From: Cavia porcellus
Taxonomy: Eukaryota; Chordata; Mammalia; Rodentia; Caviidae
DNA: 64,000 bases
Direction: 5' to 3'
Assembly (NCBI RefSeq): GCF_034190915.1
Contig: NW_026947546.1
Location: forward strand, 682,001 to 746,000
Below, in pieces: positions 41,601 to 56,280 of this stretch. The notes beneath the pieces are model-generated. The model had not been told where the DNA came from. It made no database searches and worked only from the letters and a program-made list of their open reading frames with translations. The position numbers and the translations under genes were made by a program. The number at the start of each line of letters is the position of its first letter. Within the stretch, counting starts at the first letter, position 1.

Positions 41601-43687
41601 TGATGTTTTTCTCACTCCTACTAGTGAATGTAATGTAACACACACCCATACAATGCGCACCACCCCGTGATGTTTTTCTCACTGCTACTAGTGAATGTAA
41701 TGTAACACACACCCATACAATGCGCACCACCCCGTGATGTTTTTCTCACTCCTATTAGTGAATGTAATGTAACACACACCCATACAATGCGCACCACCCC
41801 GTGATGTTTTTCTCACTCCTACTAGTGAATGTAATGTAACACACACCCATACAATGCGCACCGCCCCGTGATGTTTTTCTCACTCCTACTAGTGAATGTA
41901 ATGTAACACAAACCCATACAATGCACACCGCCCCGTGATGTTTTTCTCACTCCTACTAGTGAATGTAATGTAACACAAACCCATACAATGCACACCACCC
42001 CGTGATGTTTTTCTCACTCCTACTAGTGAATGTAATGTAACACACACCCATACAATGCGCACCACCCCGTGATGTTTTTCTCACTCCTATTAGTGAATGT
42101 AATGTAAAACACACCCATACAATGCGCACCACCCCGTGATGTTTTTCTCACTCCTACTAGTGAATCTAATGTAACACACACCCATACAATGCGCACCACC
42201 CCGCGATGTTTTTCAGAAACCTATCCTACATTGCCACTGCATGTTCCCTTACCTCCCCATGCTGACCACCCCGCGGGGCTTTTCTCCATCCTACATTGCC
42301 ACTCACTGCCTTACCTAATTCAGACCCTCCGATTCACACCACCCCGTGATGTTTTTCTCACTCCTATTAGTGAATGTAATGTAACACACACCCATACAAT
42401 GCGCACCACCCCGTGATGTTTTTCTCACTCCTACTAGGGAATGTAATGTAACACACACCCATACAATGCGCACCACCCCGTGATGTTTTTCTCACTCCTA
42501 CTAGTGAATGTAATGTAACACACACCCATACAATGCGAACCACCCCGTGATGTTTTTCTCACTCCTACTAGTGAATCCAATGTAACACACACCCATACAA
42601 TGCGCACCACCCCGTGATGTTTTTGTCACTCCTACTAGTGAATCCAATGTAACACACACCCATACAATGCGCACCACCCCGTGATGTTTTTCTCACTCCT
42701 ACTAGTGAATCCAATGTAACACACACCCATACAATGCGCACCACCCCGTGATGTTTTTCTCACTCCTACTAGTGAATGTAATGTAACACAGAACCATACA
42801 ATGCGCACCACCCCGTGTTGTTTTTCTCACTCCTACTAGTGAATATAATGTAACACACACCCATACAATGCTCACCAGCCCGTGATGTTTTTCTCACTCC
42901 TAGTAGTGAATGTAATGTAACACACACCCATACAATGCGCACCACCCCGTGATGTTTTTCTCACTCCTACTAGTGAATGTAATGTAACACACACCCATAC
43001 AATGCGCACCACCCCGTGATGTTTTTCTCACTCCTACTAGTGAATGTAATGTAACACACACCCATACAATGCGCACCACCCCGTGATGTTTTTCTAACTC
43101 CTATTAGTGAATGTAATGTAACACACACCCATACAATGCGCACCACCACGTGATGTTTTTCTCACTCCTACTAGTGAATCTAATGTAACACACACCCATA
43201 CAATGCGCACCACCCCGTGATGTTTTCCTCACTCCTACTAGTGAATGTAATGTAACACACACCCATACAATGCTCACCACCCCGTGATGTTTTTCTTACT
43301 CTTAGTAGTGAATCTAATGTAACACACACACATACAATGCGCACCACCCCGTGATGTTTTTCTCACTCCTACTAGTGAATGTAATGTAACACACACCCAT
43401 ACAATGCGCACCACCCCGTGATGTTTTTCTCACTGCTACTAGTGAATGTAATGTAACACACACCCATACAATGCGCACCACCCCGTGATGTTTTTCTCAC
43501 TCCTACTAGTGAATGTAATGTAACACACACCCATACAATGCGCACCACCCCGTGATGTTTTTCTCACTCCTACTAGTGAATGTAATGTAACACACACCCA
43601 TGCAATGCGCATCACCCCGTGATGTTTTTTTCACTCCTACTAGTGAATCTAATGTAACACACACCCATACAATGCGCACCACCCCGT
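38645..43687. repeat. HOR unit A3'
   Basis: Counterpart of 8993-14035, with a subtype II spacer at 42194-42336 and the run of three GAATCCAATG monomers after it. At 41156 it has the consensus T where copy 1 has A (11504). Confidence 0.85.
42194..42336. repeat. 143-bp spacer 9 (subtype II)
   Basis: Super-repeat counterpart of spacer 3, sharing CCCTTACC and GCCTTACC. The next spacer is 12,126 bp away, the longest spacer-free run in the window (it contains the B units). Confidence 0.92.
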
Positions 43688-46600
43688 GATGTTTGTCTCA
43701 CTCCTACTAGTGAATGTAATGTAACACACACCCATACAATGCGCACCACCGCGTGATGTTTTTCTCACTCCTACTAGTGAATCTAATGTAACACACACCC
43801 ATACAATGCGCACCACCCCTTGATGTTTTTCTCACTCCTACTAGTGAATGTAATGTAACACACACCCATACAATGTGCACCACCCCGTGATGTTTTTCTC
43901 ACTCCTAGTAGTGAATGTAATGTAACACACACCCATACAATGCGCACCACCCCGTGATGTTTTTCTCACTCCTACGAGTGAATGTAATGTAACACACACC
44001 CATACAATGCGCACCACCCCGTGATGTTTTTCTCACTCCTACGAGTGAATGTAATGTAACACACACCCATAAAATGCGCACCACCCCGTGATGATTTTCT
44101 CACTCCTACTAGTGAATCTAATGTAACACACACCCATACAATGCGCACCACCCCGTGATGTTTTTCTCACTCCTACTAGTGAATCTAATGTAACACACAC
44201 CCATACAATGCGCACCACCCCGTGATGTTTTTCTCACGCCTACTAGTGAATGTAATGTAACACATACCCATACAATGCTCACCACCCCGTGATGTTTTTC
44301 TCACTCGTAGTAGTGAATGTAATGTAACACACACACATACAATGCGCACCACCCCGTCATGTTTTTCTCACTCCTACTAGTGAATGTAATGTAACACACA
44401 CCCATACAATGCGCACCACCCCGTGATGTTTTTCTCACTCTTAGTAGTGAATGTAATGTAACACACACCCATACAATGTGCACCACCCCGTGATGTTTTT
44501 CTCACTCCTACTAGTGAATGTAATGTAACACACACCCATAAAATGCGCACCACCCTGTGATGTTTTTCTCACTGCTACTAGTGAATCTAATGTAACACAC
44601 ACCCATACAATGCGCACCACTCCGTGATGTTTTTCTCACTCCTATTAGTGAATGTAATGTAACACCCCCATACAATTCGCACCACCCCGTGATGTTTTTC
44701 TCACTCCTACTAGTGAATGTAATGTAACACACACCCATAAAATGCGCACCACCCCGTGATGTTTTTCTCACTCCTACTAGTGAATGTAATGTAACACACA
44801 CCCATACAATGCGCACCACCCCGTGATGTTTTTCTAACTCCTACTAGTGAATGTAATGTAACCCACACCCATACAATGCGCACCACCGCGTGATGTTTTT
44901 CTCACTCCTACTAGTGAATCTAATGTAACACACACCCATACAATGCGCACCACCCCGTGATGTTTTTCTCATTCCTACTAGTGAATGTAATGTAACACAC
45001 ACCCATACAATGCGCACCACCCCTTGATGTTTTTCTCACTCCTACTAGTGAATGTAATGTAACACACACCCATACAATGCGCACCGCCCCGTGATGTTTT
45101 TGTCACTCCTACTAGTGAATGTAATGTAACACACACCCATACAATGCGCACCACCCCGTGATGTTTTTCTCACTCCTACTAGTGAATGTAATATAACACA
45201 CACCCATACAATGCACACCACCCCATGATGTTTTTCTCACTCCTACGAGTGAATGTAATGTAACACACACCCATACAATGCGCACCACCCCGTGATGATT
45301 TTCTCACTCCTACTAGTGAATGTAATGTAACACACACCCATACAATGCGCACCACCCCGTGATGTTTTTCTCACTCCTACTAGTGAATGTATGGTAACAC
45401 ACACCCATACAATGCGCACCACCCCGTGATGTTTTTTTCACTCCTACTAGTGAATCTAATGTTACACACACCCATACAATGCGCACCACCCCGTGATGTT
45501 TTTCTCACTCCTACGAGTGAATGTAATGTAACACACACCCATACAATGCGCACCGCCCCGTGATGTTTTTCTCACTCCTACTAGTGAATGTAATGTAACA
45601 CACACCCATACAATGCGCACCACCCCGTGATGTTTTTCTCACTGCTACTAGTGAATGTAATGTAACACACACCCATACAATGCGCACCACCCCGTGATGC
45701 TTTTCTCACTCCTAATAGTGAATGTAATGTAACACACACCCATACAATGCGCACCACCCCGTGATGCTTTTCTCACTCCTACTAGTGAATGTAATATAAC
45801 ACACACCCATACAATGCGCACCACCCCGTGATGTTTTTATCACTCCTACTAGTGAATGTAATGTAACACACACCCATACAATGCGCACCACCCCGTGATG
45901 TTTTTCTAACTCCTACTCGTGAATGTAATGTAACACACACCCATACAATGCGCACCACCCCGTGATGTTTTTCTCACTCCTACTAGTGAATCTAATGTAA
46001 CACACACCCATACAATGCGCACCACCCCGTGATGTTTTTCTCACTCCTACTAGTGAATGTAATGTAACACACATCCATACAATGCGCACCACCCCTTGAT
46101 GTTTTTATCACTCCTACTAGTGAATGTAATGTAACACACACCCATACAATGCGCACCACCCCGTGATGTTTTTATCACTCCTACTATTGAATGTAATGTA
46201 ACACACACCCATACAATGCGCACCACCCCGTGATGTTTTTCTAACTCCTACTAGTGAATGTAATGTAACACACACCCATACAATGCGCACCACCCCGTGA
46301 TGTTTTTCTCACTCCTACTAGTGAATCTAATGTAACACACACCCATACAATGCGCACCACCCCGTGATGTTTTTCTCACTCCTACTAGTGAATGTAATGT
46401 AACACACACCCATACAATGCTCACCAGCCCGTGATGTATTTCTCACTCCTAGTAGTGAATGTAATGTAACACACACACATACAATGCGAACCACCCCGTG
46501 ATGTTTTTCTCACTCCTACTAGTGAATGTAATGTAACACACACCCATACAATGCGCACCACCCCGTGATGTTTTTCTCACTCCTACTAGTGAATGTAATG

Positions 46601-47904
46601 TAACACACACCCATACAATGCTCACCACCCCGTGATGTTTTTCTCACTCCTAGTAGTGAATGTAATGTAACACACACACATACAATGCGCACCACCCCGT
46701 GATGTTTTTCTCACTCCTACTAGTGAATGTAATGTAACACACACCCATACAATGCGCACCACCCCGTGATGTTTTTCTCAATTCTACTAGTGAATGTAAT
46801 GTAACACACACCCATACAATGCGCACCACCCCGTGATGTTTTTCTCACTCCTACTAGTGAATGTAATGTAACACACACCCATACAATGCGCACCACCCTG
46901 TGATGTTTTTCTCACTGCTACTAGTGAATGTAATGTAACACACACCCATACAATGCGCACCACCCCGTGATGTTTTTCTCACTCCTATTAGTGAATGTAA
47001 CGTAACACCCCCATACAATTCGCACCACCCCGTGATGTTTTTCTCACTCCTACTAGTGAATGTAATGTAACACACACCCATAAAATGCGCACCACCCCGT
47101 GATGTTTTTCTCACTCCTACTAGTGAATGTAATGTAACACACACCCATACAATGCGCACCACCCCGTGATGTTTTTCTAACTCCTACTAGTGAATGTAAT
47201 GTAACACACACCCATACAATGCGCACCACCGCGTGATGTTTTTCTCACTCCTACTAGTGAATCTAATGTAACACACACCCATACAATGCGCACCACCCCG
47301 TGATGTTTTTCTCACTCCTACTAGTGAATGTAATGTAACACACACCCATACAATGCTCACCACCCCGTGATGTTTTTCTTACTCTTAGTAGTGAATGTAA
47401 TGTAACACACACACATACAATGCGCACCACCCCGTGATGTTTTTCTCACTCCTACTAGTGAATGTAATGTAACACACACCCATACAATGCGCACCACCCC
47501 GTGATGTTTTTCTCACTCCTACTAGTGAATGTAATGTAACACACACCCATACAATGCGAACCACCCCGTGATGTTTTTCTCACTCCTACTAGTGAATGTA
47601 ATGTAACACACACCCATACAATGCGCACCACCCCGTGATGTTTTTCGCACTCCTACTAGTGAATGTAATGTAACACACACCCATACAATGCGCACCACCC
47701 CGTGATGTTTTTCTCACTCCTACTAGTGAATGTAATGTAACACACACCGATACAATGCGCACCACCACGTGATGTTTTTCTCACTCCTACTAGTGAATGT
47801 AATGTAACACACACCCATACAATGCGCACCACCCCGTGATGTTTTTCTCACTCCTACTAGTGAATGTAATGTAACACACACCCATACAATGCGCACCACC
47901 CCGT
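43688..47904. repeat. HOR unit B1', 4,217 bp
   Basis: Counterpart of 14036-18252: spacer-free, with 2-bp-deleted monomers at about 44663 and 47005 and the same diagnostic GAATGTATGG, GATGCTTTT and TTTTTATCAC monomers. Confidence 0.88.
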
Positions 47905-50900
47905 GATGTTTGTCTCACTCGTACTAGTGAATGTAATGTAACACACACCCATACAATGCGCACCACCGCGTGATGTTTTTCTCACTCCTACTAGTGAATC
48001 TAATGTAACACACACCCATACAATGCGCACCACCCCTTGATGTTTTTCTCACTCCTACTAGTGAATGTAATGTAACACACACCCATACAATGTGCACCAC
48101 CCCGTGATGTTTTTCTCACTCCTAGTAGTGAATGTAATGTAACACACACCCATACAATGCGCACCACCCCGTGATGTTTTTCTCACTCCTACGAGTGAAT
48201 GTAATGTAACACACACCCATACAATGCGCACCACCCCGTGATGTTTTTCTCACTCCTACGAGTGAATGTAATGTAACACACACCCATAAAATGCGCACCA
48301 CCCCGTGATGATTTTCTCACTCCTACTAGTGAATCTAATGTAACACACACCCATACAATGCGCACCACCCCGTGATGTTTTTCTCACTCCTACTAGTGAA
48401 TCTAATGTAACACACACCCATACAATGCGCACCACCCCGTGATGTTTTTCTCACGCCTACTAGTGAATGTAATGTAACACATACCCATACAATGCTCACC
48501 ACCCCGTGATGTTTTTCTCACTCGTAGTAGTGAATGTAATGTAACACACACACATACAATGCGCACCACCCCGTCATGTTTTTCTCACTCCTACTAGTGA
48601 ATGTAATGTAACACACACCCATACAATGCGCACCACCCCGTGATGTTTTTCTCACTCTTAGTAGTGAATGTAATGTAACACACACCCATACAATGTGCAC
48701 CACCCCGTGATGTTTTTCTCACTCCTACTAGTGAATGTAATGTAACACACACCCATAAAATGCGCACCACCCTGTGATGTTTTTCTCACTGCTACTAGTG
48801 AATCTAATGTAACACACACCCATACAATGCGCACCACTCCGTGATGTTTTTCTCACTCCTATTAGTGAATGTAATGTAACACCCCCATACAATTCGCACC
48901 ACCCCGTGATGTTTTTCTCACTCCTACTAGTGAATGTAATGTAACACACACCCATAAAATGCGCACCACCCCGTGATGTTTTTCTCACTCCTACTAGTGA
49001 ATGTAATGTAACACACACCCATACAATGCGCACCACCCCGTGATGTTTTTCTAACTCCTACTAGTGAATGTAATGTAACCCACACCCATACAATGCGCAC
49101 CACCGCGTGATGTTTTTCTCACTCCTACTAGTGAATCTAATGTAACACACACCCATACAATGCGCACCACCCCGTGATGTTTTTCTCATTCCTACTAGTG
49201 AATGTAATGTAACACACACCCATACAATGCGCACCACCCCTTGATGTTTTTCTCACTCCTACTAGTGAATGTAATGTAACACACACCCATACAATGCGCA
49301 CCGCCCCGTGATGTTTTTGTCACTCCTACTAGTGAATGTAATGTAACACACACCCATACAATGCGCACCACCCCGTGATGTTTTTCTCACTCCTACTAGT
49401 GAATGTAATATAACACACACCCATACAATGCACACCACCCCATGATGTTTTTCTCACTCCTACGAGTGAATGTAATGTAACACACACCCATACAATGCGC
49501 ACCACCCCGTGATGATTTTCTCACTCCTACTAGTGAATGTAATGTAACACACACCCATACAATGCGCACCACCCCGTGATGTTTTTCTCACTCCTACTAG
49601 TGAATGTATGGTAACACACACCCATACAATGCGCACCACCCCGTGATGTTTTTTTCACTCCTACTAGTGAATCTAATGTTACACACACCCATACAATGCG
49701 CACCACCCCGTGATGTTTTTCTCACTCCTACGAGTGAATGTAATGTAACACACACCCATACAATGCGCACCGCCCCGTGATGTTTTTCTCACTCCTACTA
49801 GTGAATGTAATGTAACACACACCCATACAATGCGCACCACCCCGTGATGTTTTTCTCACTGCTACTAGTGAATGTAATGTAACACACACCCATACAATGC
49901 GCACCACCCCGTGATGCTTTTCTCACTCCTAATAGTGAATGTAATGTAACACACACCCATACAATGCGCACCACCCCGTGATGCTTTTCTCACTCCTACT
50001 AGTGAATGTAATATAACACACACCCATACAATGCGCACCACCCCGTGATGTTTTTATCACTCCTACTAGTGAATGTAATGTAACACACACCCATACAATG
50101 CGCACCACCCCGTGATGTTTTTCTAACTCCTACTCGTGAATGTAATGTAACACACACCCATACAATGCGCACCACCCCGTGATGTTTTTCTCACTCCTAC
50201 TAGTGAATCTAATGTAACACACACCCATACAATGCGCACCACCCCGTGATGTTTTTCTCACTCCTACTAGTGAATGTAATGTAACACACATCCATACAAT
50301 GCGCACCACCCCTTGATGTTTTTATCACTCCTACTAGTGAATGTAATGTAACACACACCCATACAATGCGCACCACCCCGTGATGTTTTTATCACTCCTA
50401 CTATTGAATGTAATGTAACACACACCCATACAATGCGCACCACCCCGTGATGTTTTTCTAACTCCTACTAGTGAATGTAATGTAACACACACCCATACAA
50501 TGCGCACCACCCCGTGATGTTTTTCTCACTCCTACTAGTGAATCTAATGTAACACACACCCATACAATGCGCACCACCCCGTGATGTTTTTCTCACTCCT
50601 ACTAGTGAATGTAATGTAACACACACCCATACAATGCTCACCAGCCCGTGATGTATTTCTCACTCCTAGTAGTGAATGTAATGTAACACACACACATACA
50701 ATGCGAACCACCCCGTGATGTTTTTCTCACTCCTACTAGTGAATGTAATGTAACACACACCCATACAATGCGCACCACCCCGTGATGTTTTTCTCACTCC
50801 TACTAGTGAATGTAATGTAACACACACCCATACAATGCTCACCACCCCGTGATGTTTTTCTCACTCCTAGTAGTGAATGTAATGTAACACACACACATAC

Positions 50901-51734
50901 AATGCGCACCACCCCGTGATGTTTTTCTCACTCCTACTAGTGAATGTAATGTAACACACACCCATACAATGCGCACCACCCCGTGATGTTTTTCTCACAG
51001 CTACTAGTGAATGTAATGTAACACACACCCATACAATGCGCACCACCCCGTGATGTTTTTCTCACTCCTACTAGTGAATGTAATGTAACACACACCCATA
51101 CAATGCGCACCACCCTGTGATGTTTTTCTCACTGCTACTAGTGAATGTAATGTAACACACACCCATACAATGCGCACCACCCCGTGATGTTTTTCTCACT
51201 CCTATTAGTGAATGTAACGTAACACCCCCATACAATTCGCACCACCCCGTGATGTTTTTCTCACTCCTACTAGTGAATGTAATGTAACACACACCCATAA
51301 AATGCGCACCACCCCGTGATGTTTTTCTCACTCCTACTAGTGAATGTAATGTAACACACACCCATACAATGCGCACCACCCCGTGATGTTTTTCTAACTC
51401 CTACTAGTGAATGTAATGTAACACACACCCATACAATGCGCACCACCGCGTGATGTTTTTCTCACTCCTACTAGTGAATCTAATGTAACACACACCCATA
51501 CAATGCGCACCACCCCGTGATGTTTTTCTCACTCCTACTAGTGAATGTAATGTAACACACACCCATACAATGCTCACCACCCCGTGATGTTTTTCTTACT
51601 CTTAGTAGTGAATGTAATGTAACACACACACATACAATGCGCACCACCCCGTGATGTTTTTCTCACTCCTACTAGTGAATGTAATGTAACACACACCCAT
51701 ACAATGCGCACCACCCCGTGATGTTTTTCTCACT
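47905..51734. repeat. HOR unit B2', 3,830 bp of a second 4,217-bp copy
   Basis: Repeats B1' at an offset of 4,217 bp until 51735, where CACTGCTACT replaces CACTCCTACT and an A-type succession resumes. It runs 1,467 bp further than the equivalent partial unit in copy 1 (18253-20615). Private changes are G at 47921 and CACAGCTACT at about 50997 in place of CAATTCTACT (about 46780 and 17128). Confidence 0.86.
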
Positions 51735-52214
51735 GCTACTAGTGAATGTAATGTAACACACACCCATACAATGCGCACCACCCCGTGATGTTTTTCTCAC
51801 TCCTATTAGTGAATGTAATGTAACACACACCCATACAATGCGCACCACCCCGTGATGTTTTTCTCACTCCCACTAGTGAATGTAATGTAACACATACCCA
51901 TACAATGCGCACCGCCCCGTGATGTTTTTCTCACTCCTACTAGTGAATGTAATGTAACACAAACCCATATAATGCACACCACCCCGTGATGTTTTTCTCA
52001 CTCCTACTAGTGAATGTAATGTAACACACACCCATACAATGCTCACCACCCCGTGATGTTTTTCTCACTCGTAGTAGTGAATGTAATGTAACACACACAC
52101 ATACAATGCGCACCACCCCGTCATGTTTTTCTAACTCCTACTAGTGAATGTAATGTAACACACACCCATACAATGCGCACCACCCCGTGATGTTTTTCTC
52201 ACTCTTAGTAGTGA

Positions 52215-53326
52215 ATGTAATGTAACACACACCCATACAATGCGCACCACCCCGTGATGTTTTTCGCACTCCTACTAGTGAATGTAATGTAACACACACC
52301 CATACAATGCGCACCACCCCGTGATGTTTTTCTCACTCCTACTAGTGAATGTAATGTAACACACACCCATACAATGCTAACCACCCCGTGATCTTTTTCT
52401 CACTCCTAGTAGTGAATGTAATGTAACACACACATACAATGCGCACCACCCCGTGATGTTTTTCTCACTCCTACTAGTGAATGTAATGTAACACACACCC
52501 ATCCAATGCGCACCACCCCGTGATGTTTTTCTCACTCCTACTAGTGAATGTAATGTAACACACACCCATACAATGCGCACCACCCCGTGATGTTTTTTCT
52601 CACTCCTATTAGTGAATGTAATGTAACACACACCCATACAATGCGCACCACCCCGTGATGTTTTTCTCACTCCTACTAGTGAATGTAATGTAACACACAC
52701 CCATACAATGCGCACCACCCCGTGATGTTTTTCTCACTCCTACTAGTGAATGTAATGTAACACACACCCATGCAATGCGCATCACCCTGTGATGTTTTTC
52801 TCACTCCTACTAGTGAATCTAATGTAACACACACCCATACAATGCTCACCACCCCGTGATGTTTTTCTCACTCCTACTAGTGAATGTAATGTAACACACA
52901 CCCATACAATGCGCACCACCCCGTGATGTTTTTCTCACTCCTACTAGTGAATGTAATGTAACACACACCCATACAATGCGCACCACCCCGTGATGTTTTT
53001 CGCACTCCTACTAGTGAATGTAATGTAACACACACCCATACAATGCGCACCACCCCGTGATGTTTTTCTCACTCCTACTAGTGAATGTAATGTAACACAC
53101 ACCCATACAATGCTAACCACCCCGTGATCTTTTTCTCACTCCTAGTAGTGAATGTAATGTAACACACACATACAATGCGCACCACCCCGTGATGTTTTTC
53201 TCACTCCTACTAGTGAATGTAATGTAACACACACCCATCCAATGCGCACCACCCCGTGATGTTTTTCTCACTCCTACTAGTGAATGTAATGTAACACACA
53301 CCCATACAATGCGCACCACCCCGTGA
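52215..53326. repeat. 736-bp tandem duplication (11 monomers)
   Basis: 52215-52590 recurs at 52951-53326, an offset of 736 bp (11 x 67, minus 2 bp in the CACACACATAC monomer, plus 1 bp in the T6 monomer). It includes the TTTTTCGCACTCC monomer, the GCTAACCACC monomer and the rare CATCCAATGCG monomer. The copies part at the T6 tract (52593), which only the first copy has. Confidence 0.75.
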
Positions 53327-54319
53327 TGTTTTTCTCACTCCTACTAGTGAATGTAATGTAACACACACCCATACAATGCGCACCACCCCGTGATGTTTTT
53401 CTCACTCCTACTAGTGAATGTAATGTAACACACACCCATACAATGTGCACCACCCCGTGATGTTTTTCTCACTCCTACTAGTGAATGTAATGTAACACAC
53501 ACCCATACAATGCGCACCACCCCGTGATGTTTTTCTAACTCCTACTAGTGAATGTAATGTAACACACACCCATACAATGCGCACCACCGCGTGATGTTTT
53601 TCTCACTCCTACTAGTGAATCTAATGTAACACACACCCATACAATGCGCACCACCCCGTGATGTTTTCCTCACTCCTACTAGTGAATGTAATGTAACACA
53701 CACCCATACAATGCTCACCACCCCGTGATGTTTTTCTTACTCTTAGTAGTGAATCTAATGTAACACACACACATACAATGCGCACCACCCCGTGATGTTT
53801 TTCTCACTCCTACTAGTGAATGTAATGTAACACACACCCATACAATGCGCACCACCCCGTGATGTTTTTCTCACTGCTACTAGTGAATGTAATGTAACAC
53901 ACACCCATACAATGCGCACCACCCCGTGATGTTTTTTCTCACTCCTATTAGTGAATGTAATGTAACACACACCCATACAATGCGCACCACCCCGTGATGT
54001 TTTTCTCACTCCTACTAGTGAATGTAATGTAACACACACCCATACAATGCGCACCGCCCCGTGATGTTTTTCTCACTCCTACTAGTGAATGTAATGTAAC
54101 ACAAACCCATACAATGCACACCACCCCGTGATGTTTTTCTCACTCCTACTAGTGAATGTAATGTAACACACACCCATACAATGCGCAACACCCCGTGATG
54201 TTTTTCTCACTCCTATTAGTGAATGTAATGTAAAACACACCCATACAATGCGCACCACCCCGTGATGTTTTTCTCACTCCTACTAGTGAATCTAATGTAA
54301 CACACACCCATACAATGCG

Positions 54320-54462
54320 CACCACCCCGTGATGTTTTTCAGAAACCTATCCTACATTGCCTCTGCATGTTCCCTGACCTCCCCATGCTGACCACAGCGC
54401 GGGGCTTTTCTCCATCCTACATTGCCACTCACTGCCTTTCCTAATTCAGACCCTCCGATTCA
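54320..54462. repeat. 143-bp spacer 10 (subtype III)
   Basis: Subtype III: GTGATG as in normal monomers in place of GCGATG, GCCTCTGCATG in place of GCCACTGCATG, and CCACAGCGCGGGG in place of CCACCCCGCGGGG. The last change destroys the 10-bp palindrome and the SacII site. Confidence 0.92.
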
Positions 54463-56137
54463 CACCACCCCGTGATGTTTTTCTCACTCCTATTAGTGAA
54501 TGTAATGTAACACACACCCATACAATGCGCACCACCCCGTGATGTTTTTCTCACTCCTACTAGGGAATGTAATGTAACACACACCCATACAATGCGCACC
54601 ACCCCGTGATGTTTTTTCTCACTCCTATTAGTGAATGTAATGTAACACACACCCATACAATGCGCACCACCCCGTGATGTTTTTCTCACTCCTACTAGTG
54701 AATGTAATGTAACACACACCCATACAATGCGCACCACCCCGTGATGTTTTTCTCACTCCTACTAGTGAATGTAATGTAACACACACCCATACAATGCGCA
54801 CCACCCCGTGATGTTTTTCTCACTCCTACTAGTGAATGTAATGTAACACACACCCATACAATGCGCACCACCCCGTGATGTTTTTCGCACTCCTACTAGT
54901 GAATGTAATGTAACACACACCCATACAATGCGCACCACCCCGTGATGTTTTTCTCACTCCTACTAGTGAATGTAATGTAACACACACACATACAATGCTA
55001 ACCAACCCGTGATCTTTTTCTCACTCCTAGTAGTGAATGTAATGTAACACACACATACAATGCGCACCACCCCGTGATGTTTTTCTCACTCCTACTAGTG
55101 AATGTAATGTAACACACACCCATACAATGCGCACCACCCCGTGATGTTTTTCTCACTCCTACTAGTGAATGTAATGTAACACACACCCATACAATGCGCA
55201 CCACCCCGTGATGTTTTTCTCACTCCTACTAGTGAATGTAATGTAACACACACCCATACAATGCGCACCACCCCGTGATGTTTTTCTCACTCCTACTAGT
55301 GAATGTAATGTAACACACACCCATACAATGTGCACCACCCCGTGATGTTTTTCTCACTCCTACTAGTGAATGTAATGTAACACACACCCATACAATGCGC
55401 ACCACCCCGTGATGTTTTTCTAACTCCTACTAGTGAATGTAATGTAACACACACCCATACAATGCGCACCACCGCGTGATGTTTTTCTCACTCCTACTAG
55501 TGAATCTAATGTAACACACACCCATACAATGCGCACCACCCCGTGATGTTTTTCTTACTCTTAGTAGTGAATCTAATGTAACACACACACATACAATGCG
55601 CACCACCCCGTGATGTTTTTCTCACTCCTACTAGTGAATGTAATGTAACACACACCCATACAATGCGCACCACCCCGTGATGTTTTTCTCACTGCTACTA
55701 GTGAATGTAATGTAACACACACCCATACAATGCGCACCACCCCGTGATGTTTTTTCTCACTCCTATTAGTGAATGTAATGTAACACACACCCATACAATG
55801 CGCACCACCCCGTGATGTTTTTCTCACTCCTACTAGTGAATGTAATGTAACACACACCCATACAATGCGCACCGCCCCATGATGTTTTTCTCACTCCTAC
55901 TAGTGAATGTAATGTAACACAAACCCATACAATGCACACCACCCCGTGATGTTTTTCTCACTCCTACTAGTGAATGTAATGTAACACACACCCATACAAT
56001 GCGCACCACCCCGTGATGTTTTTCTCACTCCTATTAGTGAATGTAATGTAAAACACACCCATACAATGCGCACCACCCCGTGATGTTTTTCTCACTCCTA
56101 CTAGTGAATCTAATGTAACACACACCCATACAATGCG
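54320..56137. repeat. HOR C unit, 1,818 bp
   Basis: Spacer-to-spacer unit: 143 bp plus 25 monomers gives 1,818, with small indels cancelling. It contains TAGGGAATG (about 54562), two T6 monomers, GCTAACCAACCC (about 54998), CTTAGTAGTGAATCTAATG (about 55560) and AAAACACAC (about 56050) just before the next spacer. The next unit repeats the same order with three extra monomers. Confidence 0.8.
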
Positions 56138-56280
56138 CACCACCCCGTGATGTTTTTCAGAAACCTATCCTACATTGCCTCTGCATGTTCCCTGACCTCC
56201 CCATGCTGACCACAGCGCGGGGCTTTTCTCCATCCTACATTGCCACTCACTGCCTTTCCTAATTCAGACCCTCCGATTCA
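56138..56280. repeat. 143-bp spacer 11 (subtype III)
   Basis: Same form as spacer 10, 1,818 bp downstream, preceded by the AAAACACAC and GAATCTAATG monomers that also precede spacers 10 and 13. Confidence 0.92.

Larger units (their letters stand above)
29653..50267. repeat. Super-repeat, copy 2
   Basis: Near-identical to 1-20615 at a fixed offset of 29,652 bp, with the same succession of HOR intervals (4,228, 4,898, 4,831 and 4,217 bp between equivalent GTAGTAGTG landmark monomers). G at 47921 is private to this copy: the equivalent positions 18269 and 43704 both have C. Past 50267 the 4,217-bp tandem continues here but is broken off in copy 1. Either a very recent segmental duplication inside the array or an assembly duplication would produce this picture. 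Confidence 0.92.
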
